Positions 48,801 through 51,843 of a stretch of DNA of 51,843 bases are shown here, piece by piece; the first letter of the stretch is position 1, and every line of letters begins with the position of its first letter. A model generated the notes under the pieces. The model did no database searches and was not told the origin of the DNA. It saw only the letters and a program-made list of their open reading frames with translations. This DNA is from Apostichopus parvimensis (taxonomy: Eukaryota; Echinodermata; Holothuroidea; Aspidochirotida; Stichopodidae): contig KN890268.1 of the NCBI GenBank assembly GCA_000934455.1, positions 16,814 through 68,656 on the forward strand. Reading direction: 5' to 3'. Position numbers and translations under genes: made by a program.

Positions 48801-49500
48801 TTGCAAGCAACGGAAAGTTAACTTTTTCAGATGGCCCGAGCAGTTTGGGCCGAGTCTTCAATGCCTTTAAAAAGCTTAGCCTAGGCCTATGTGTGTCCAC
48901 TATGTGCTCAACAATACCAAACTACCGTTTGCTAAGAACATGTGTAGTATCTATTCCCTTTCTAAGGGATTTGTTTTACACATTTGACAATGATAACACA
49001 GTCACCAGTCTCCAAGGGAACTGGGGTAGAGTGTGGATCAGTTAGGCAGTGTGGTTTCGGGCCAAGGTTCTTTCTTGAGTGACTTCTTAAACGTACCACT
49101 TTCTTTGACATAAACAGTGAAAATGAAAATTTCAAACAGCTGCTTACAAGCCATACTGTTACAGTTTTCATGATGTTAAACGCAGTAGTACACAGTAGAC
49201 CCCCAACTCCCAAATACACACTATTAAGTATTAGGATCACATGTACGCACATTAAACATTTCGCGAAAGTACTACTCACAATACCATCTATAATCGGTAA
49301 TGAATTTTCTTTATGGACATGTGAAATATTAAACCTTCACCCTATTGATTCAGTTCTCCTCACCAGGCATTATGCTCGAAAACCTTTCCAGGATCATTAA
49401 GATACCTAGTTCCAAAGGGTGTTCTCTTTGTTTCATTGCTCTCTTCTTCAGAAATATCGGGAGTCTTGTTAATACCCGCAAGTGTTGAAGGGTTCGCCAT
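42739..49500 (-). CDS. METTL2: METTL2 tRNA N3-methylcytidine methyltransferase, 7 coding exons, complete
   Basis: Spliced CDS of 1131 nt (376 aa; human METTL2A/B is 378). Exons: 49364-49500, 48007-48098, 47050-47425, 45936-46136, 45053-45159, 43912-43977, 42739-42890; all junctions are GT-AG and in phase. Landmarks: [19 protein letters not shown] across exons 1-2, [15 protein letters not shown] (98-112), SAM-binding motif [19 protein letters not shown] (184-201), [15 protein letters not shown] in exon 4, [29 protein letters not shown] in exon 5, [15 protein letters not shown] in exon 6, and [20 protein letters not shown] in exon 7. METTL2 makes m3C at position 32 of cytosolic tRNA-Thr and, with a partner protein, tRNA-Arg. 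A variable, polar insert (113-176) precedes motif I. The start at 49500 has a strong context (AACATGG) and fits the family length. Divergent from INO80C. Confidence 0.96.
43065..43169. repeat. 105-bp inverted repeat with hammerhead-like arms
   Basis: Two 47-nt arms (43065-43111 and 43123-43169) are inverted copies with three mismatches, separated by 11 nt. Each arm contains gatcctgctaggatcgaaa, a 5-bp hairpin followed by GAAA. In METTL2 intron 6. Confidence 0.9.
43912..43977 (-). CDS. METTL2: METTL2 coding exon 6
   Basis: Residues 305-326, [20 protein letters not shown], matching human [20 protein letters not shown]. Acceptor aatttaccag, donor GTAGTA. Confidence 0.95.
44820..44985. repeat. 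TTTTTGAA/TTTATGAA minisatellite
   Basis: Interrupted 8-bp units gaatttttgaatttttgaat over about 165 bp in METTL2 intron 5. Confidence 0.85.
45053..45159 (-). CDS. METTL2: METTL2 coding exon 5
   Basis: Residues 269-304. [20 protein letters not shown], then [16 protein letters not shown], as in human [29 protein letters not shown]. Acceptor tctgtttag, donor GTGAGG. Confidence 0.96.
45936..46136 (-). CDS. METTL2: METTL2 coding exon 4
   Basis: Residues 202-268. [40 protein letters not shown], then [16 protein letters not shown], the core of the Rossmann-like domain. Acceptor cgttaacag, donor GTAAGT. Confidence 0.96.
47050..47425 (-). CDS. METTL2: METTL2 coding exon 3 (SAM-binding motif I)
   Basis: Residues 77-201. 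Contains [20 protein letters not shown], a long low-conservation polar insert and motif [10 protein letters not shown]. Acceptor gtctcttccacag; donor GTTAGT is less usual but required by the phase. Confidence 0.96.
48007..48098 (-). CDS. METTL2: METTL2 coding exon 2
   Basis: Residues 46-76: [20 protein letters not shown], then [10 protein letters not shown]. Matches human DNVEWSEEQ and KVQENS. Acceptor gcttctccag, donor GTACTG. Confidence 0.93.
48501..48866. mobile_element. TTAA-flanked MITE, copy 2, in METTL2 intron 1
   Basis: Flanked by TTAA (48497-48500 and 48867-48870); ends AGGGTGTGAAGACT and, inverted, AGGCATTGAAGACT agree at 11 of 14 positions. Same orientation as copy 1 and similar throughout. 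Contains a conserved ATG in good context (gcgATGGACATCTCAGG) whose frame stays open longer than in copy 1. Confidence 0.85.
49364..49500 (-). CDS. METTL2: METTL2 coding exon 1
   Basis: Residues 1-45 plus two bases. The first 25 residues are variable, then [19 protein letters not shown], matching human QQFGSRFLRDPARVFHHNA. Donor GTGAGG splits the tryptophan codon. The frame is open upstream to another ATG at 49596 (see separate entry). Confidence 0.94.
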
Positions 49501-49596
49501 GTTGACGTCGTGAAGATTATGAGAAACTAACCGAATTGTCTTGTAACTCTTCCGGATTTGTTTTATTTCACACAATACTCTAAACCATTTTGACAT
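49501..49596 (-). CDS. METTL2: Possible N-terminal extension of METTL2 from an upstream in-frame ATG
   Basis: 32 codons in frame with and directly upstream of the main start, opening at ATG 49594-49596 (-3 G, +4 T; weaker than the main start). The segment has seven Lys/Arg against two acidic residues, with aromatic and aliphatic residues between (MSKWFRVLCEIKQIRKSYK, then TIRLVSHNLHDVN). Such composition is typical of mitochondrial presequences. It could equally be untranslated leader that happens to be open. Confidence 0.35.
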
Positions 49597-49904
49597 GTCG
49601 GTTCTTCACAAACCCGTTTTTTCTTTTCTTTTTTGAACTGTAGGTCCTAGGACAGCCTAGCTGTCAATTTCCCAATGCCAGCGCACGAATCAGACGTCAG
49701 GGCTTTTCATTGCGAACGCAGATGTTCTATAACATTACTATACACCCTCGGTTAAAGTTGTACACTGTCATAGAGCATACATGATATTCTGCTCTAGTCT
49801 ATGTACAGTTTTTTCTTCTAAAGTCCCACCAGGGAGCTGCTACTCTGGTCCCACAACGTTTGCTTGGTACAGTATATGATCACCTGAAAGAAAAACAAAA
49901 CAAA
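49597..49904. promoter_or_regulatory. Bidirectional promoter between METTL2 and INO80C
   Basis: Only 404 bp separate the two start codons, which read outward. Visible candidate sites: AGACGTCA (49692-49699, CRE-like), a second TGACGTC (49503-49509) and CTTCCGG (49549-49555, an ETS core), both just inside the METTL2 leader. No TATA box is evident, which suits a housekeeping promoter. Transcription starts cannot be placed from sequence. Confidence 0.6.
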
Positions 49905-50018
49905 ATGTCATCAACAGATCAGCCAAAACCAGCAACGAGATCGTCAAAAAGAAACAAAAGGCCATCTAGTCCAGTACTTGAATTCCTATCGAACGCTAGA
50001 AAGAAGAGGGGTGGAGGG
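49905..50018 (+). CDS. INO80C: INO80C coding exon 1
   Basis: Residues 1-38, basic and Ser-rich (KRNKRPSSPVLEFLSNARKK). The donor is GTAGGT after GGG; an alternative donor (GTATAG) lies four bases further but breaks the phase. Confidence 0.75.
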
Positions 50019-51813
50019 GTAGGTATAGTATTTCTAGTTAAGCTACAAACAACTTAAAAGTAAGCCAAAAGTACCACCCTAGGCCATCGGTAGGGGCCCT
50101 GAAACAAATATTAGGCTTAGGCTAAGTTGGACCCACATTTTTGGTACTGAAGTGAAACAACAGTCCCTGAGTTAACTAGCTTCCTAACTTACAGTTGTTC
50201 ATTCAAAGTTAAACAGCATGTATGATGTAGTACCATTCTCTAGATATGACTTATGATGAGTTACTGAATACCTGAGAACCATATGATTATATTCGTATGG
50301 TTCTTTGTTCTATGTCACCATAACACATTATATCAGTTGCTTTAATGATCTGCTCAAAGACAGTTTAATAAACACATCTGCTTAACCTAATTATAGTTGT
50401 TGATTTGTCGACCCACGTTATTATTACCATGTTAATATCTCATATGAAGAAGCTACAACAGGTAGCAACTGCAACTTCAATTTGTTTAGAAAAAAACTTG
50501 TATTTAGGTAAATTCAAGGGGTTCAATACTTTTAACAAAAAAGGAAAATGTCATTTTTCAATATGGTTTGCTATTCAGGGTAACAAAGAGAGTGCAAAAG
50601 ATGCAAAGCCAACAAAGCCTTCACCTGTTTCAACCTCAGAGGATGTTCCTGAACAAAGTAACACCATTGAATCACCTGTGGTACAGAGTAAAGTGCCACC
50701 AACTACCAGCATTCCAGACACTCCCGAACAATCCGTAGAAGAGTCCAGTGGAAACTCCACTGTGACGGTGCCGTCGTCTGTCGATGGAGTGTCTCAAGAG
50801 ATCCAGCCACAAACAAAGAAATCTTTTCCTTTTAAGAATCCACAATTTACGGTAAGATATAAAATGCTGGTATCCAAAGTCTGTTTTGATGAGCTTGCAT
50901 GGAAGAAAATGTTATTCATAGTTATTATTAATTACTGTATCATTAAACTGTAAAGTGTACAACTGTAATGATTGGAATTGAATTCAGGGTGGAATATTGT
51001 CAATACTCTCCAGTGTCAAGTTTTTCACGAGCAAGGCCTTTGAAGTCAACTAATATGCACCATTGGTATTTGTTGTGCATTGGATGTTATGAATAATGTT
51101 GAACTTCATGAGGATTGGACAATTGAAATGAAACCATGAAATAGTTTTGCTTATGTGTTCTATGAGACAACATGGATTATGCAGACTTCTATTGTTAGAA
51201 ACCTGGATAATTCAGATTTTTTTCATATGCGGAAGAATTCGGACACTGACATGTCTGGATAACACAGGTTTTACTGTATATACCTTCTTACACTGTTCAC
51301 AGAGTCTAATATGGTAGTAAACTACATTACGGACTCATGCGGTTAAATTTAACTACATACATACCTTCTTACTATGTTTCACAGATTGTAGAGTCTACAA
51401 CAGAAGCATACTACAAATTACCAACTCAGGGGGTTCAATTTAACTACATACATACCTTCTCACAATGCTTCACAGATTCTAGAGTCTACTTTAGTAGCAA
51501 ACTACATTACCGACTCAAGAGGTTAAATTAAACTACATACAAACATACCTTCTGACAATGCTTCATAGATTCTAGAGTCTACTAGGGTAGCAAACTACAT
51601 TATCGACTCAGGCTGTTAAATTTAACCATATGTATATATATATATATATATATACAGTACAGTATTTCTTGTTACATTGTTTTGTCATTGTCTGTCTTAT
51701 TTTGAAGCACCTCGGTAGAAGTCACTCGGCAAAGAAGACCAAGAGTTGGAAATCCTTGAAACAGATCCTAACAACAGAGAGAACTTCAAATCTCAATACT
51801 GACCATGTCACAT
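49905..51813 (+). CDS. INO80C: INO80 complex subunit C (IES6), first three coding exons, cut by window end
   Basis: Exons 49905-50018 (38 codons), 50579-50851 (91 codons), 51708-51813 (35 codons and one base); the gene continues beyond the window. INO80C/Ies6 is a small subunit of the INO80 chromatin remodeller, acting in the nucleus with the Arp5 module. Supporting match: exon 2 ends KKSFPFKNPQF and exon 3 has KKTKSWKSLKQILTTE, the counterparts of human KPLPFKDPNF and KKNRTWKNLKQILASE. The N-terminal half is low-complexity, Ser/Thr/Pro/Glu-rich, with basic patches (SSKRNKRPSS, NARKKRG) that could serve as nuclear localisation signals. The YL1-type C-terminal domain is not in the window. The start at 49905 is the first ATG of the frame. 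Confidence 0.87.
50579..50851 (+). CDS. INO80C: INO80C coding exon 2
   Basis: Residues 39-129: a disordered, Ser/Pro/Glu-rich stretch ending TKKSFPFKNPQFT. Acceptor ttgctattcag, donor GTAAGA, phase 0 at both ends. Confidence 0.85.
51279..51625. repeat. Minisatellite in INO80C intron 2, about four units of 81-93 bp
   Basis: taccttct recurs at 51281, 51362, 51453 and 51546, each followed by cacagattctagagtctact-like sequence and a gcaaactacattacsgactc-like block. Confidence 0.85.
51633..51654. repeat. (TA)n microsatellite
   Basis: Uninterrupted TA dinucleotides directly after the minisatellite. Confidence 0.9.
51708..51813 (+). CDS. INO80C: INO80C coding exon 3
   Basis: Residues 130-164. HLGRSHSAKKTKSWKSLKQI is the conserved core; the end (TSNLNTDHVT) departs from the human PWQLNDPNY, so the donor (GTGAGT at 51814) is chosen on splice strength. 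Acceptor cttattttgaag. Confidence 0.8.
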
Positions 51814-51843
51814 GTGAGTTAAGATCTTCTTATTGTAAAAAAA

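Noticed and set aside
48647-49045. 132-codon plus-strand frame as a host gene
   Set aside because: Most of it lies in the TTAA MITE, whose other copy has an early stop; treated as transposon sequence.
1-51843. CRISPR arrays, operons, riboswitches or phage-like systems
   Set aside because: The window is intron-bearing eukaryotic DNA; the regular repeats seen are mini- and microsatellites without CRISPR structure.

Overview
The window is animal nuclear DNA. It is AT-rich and intron-dense, with canonical GT-AG introns, many short cut-and-paste transposon remnants, microsatellites and long G/C homopolymer runs. The protein matches are to animal families, and the exon-by-exon resemblance to vertebrate DPY19L1, METTL2 and INO80C points to a marine invertebrate, possibly an echinoderm. 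The species assignment is inference only. There is one assembly gap (885 N, 20685-21569).

Three genes could be rebuilt by hand from splice sites and reading phase. (1) A complete DPY19L1-like C-mannosyltransferase on the minus strand, 40922 down to 18714: 21 coding exons, 729 codons, all phases consistent, with the gap falling inside an intron. (2) A complete METTL2 tRNA m3C methyltransferase on the minus strand, 49500 down to 42739: 7 coding exons, 376 codons. (3) The first three coding exons of INO80C (IES6), plus strand from 49905, cut by the window end. METTL2 and INO80C are divergent, with 404 bp between start codons, which implies a shared bidirectional promoter.

Layout: 1-18713 is gene-poor, with at most two doubtful terminal exons near the left edge; it holds tandem repeats, a palindrome array, an intact-looking hAT-type MITE and a TTAA-flanked MITE. 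18714-40922 is DPY19L, whose introns carry LINE ends and hAT-type MITEs. 40923-42738 holds the DPY19L upstream region and METTL2 3' flank. 42739-49500 is METTL2, whose introns contain a second copy of the TTAA MITE and a 105-bp inverted repeat with a hammerhead-ribozyme-like core. 49501-49904 is the bidirectional promoter. 49905-51843 is INO80C.

The genes do not form a pathway: they act in ER protein C-mannosylation, tRNA modification and chromatin remodelling. I found no clearly new biological system. The observations most worth checking are an in-frame upstream start in METTL2 that would add a basic, mitochondrial-presequence-like N-terminus, the hammerhead-like inverted repeat, the paired TTAA MITEs, the 21-bp palindrome array, and a phase-compatible alternative terminal exon in DPY19L.
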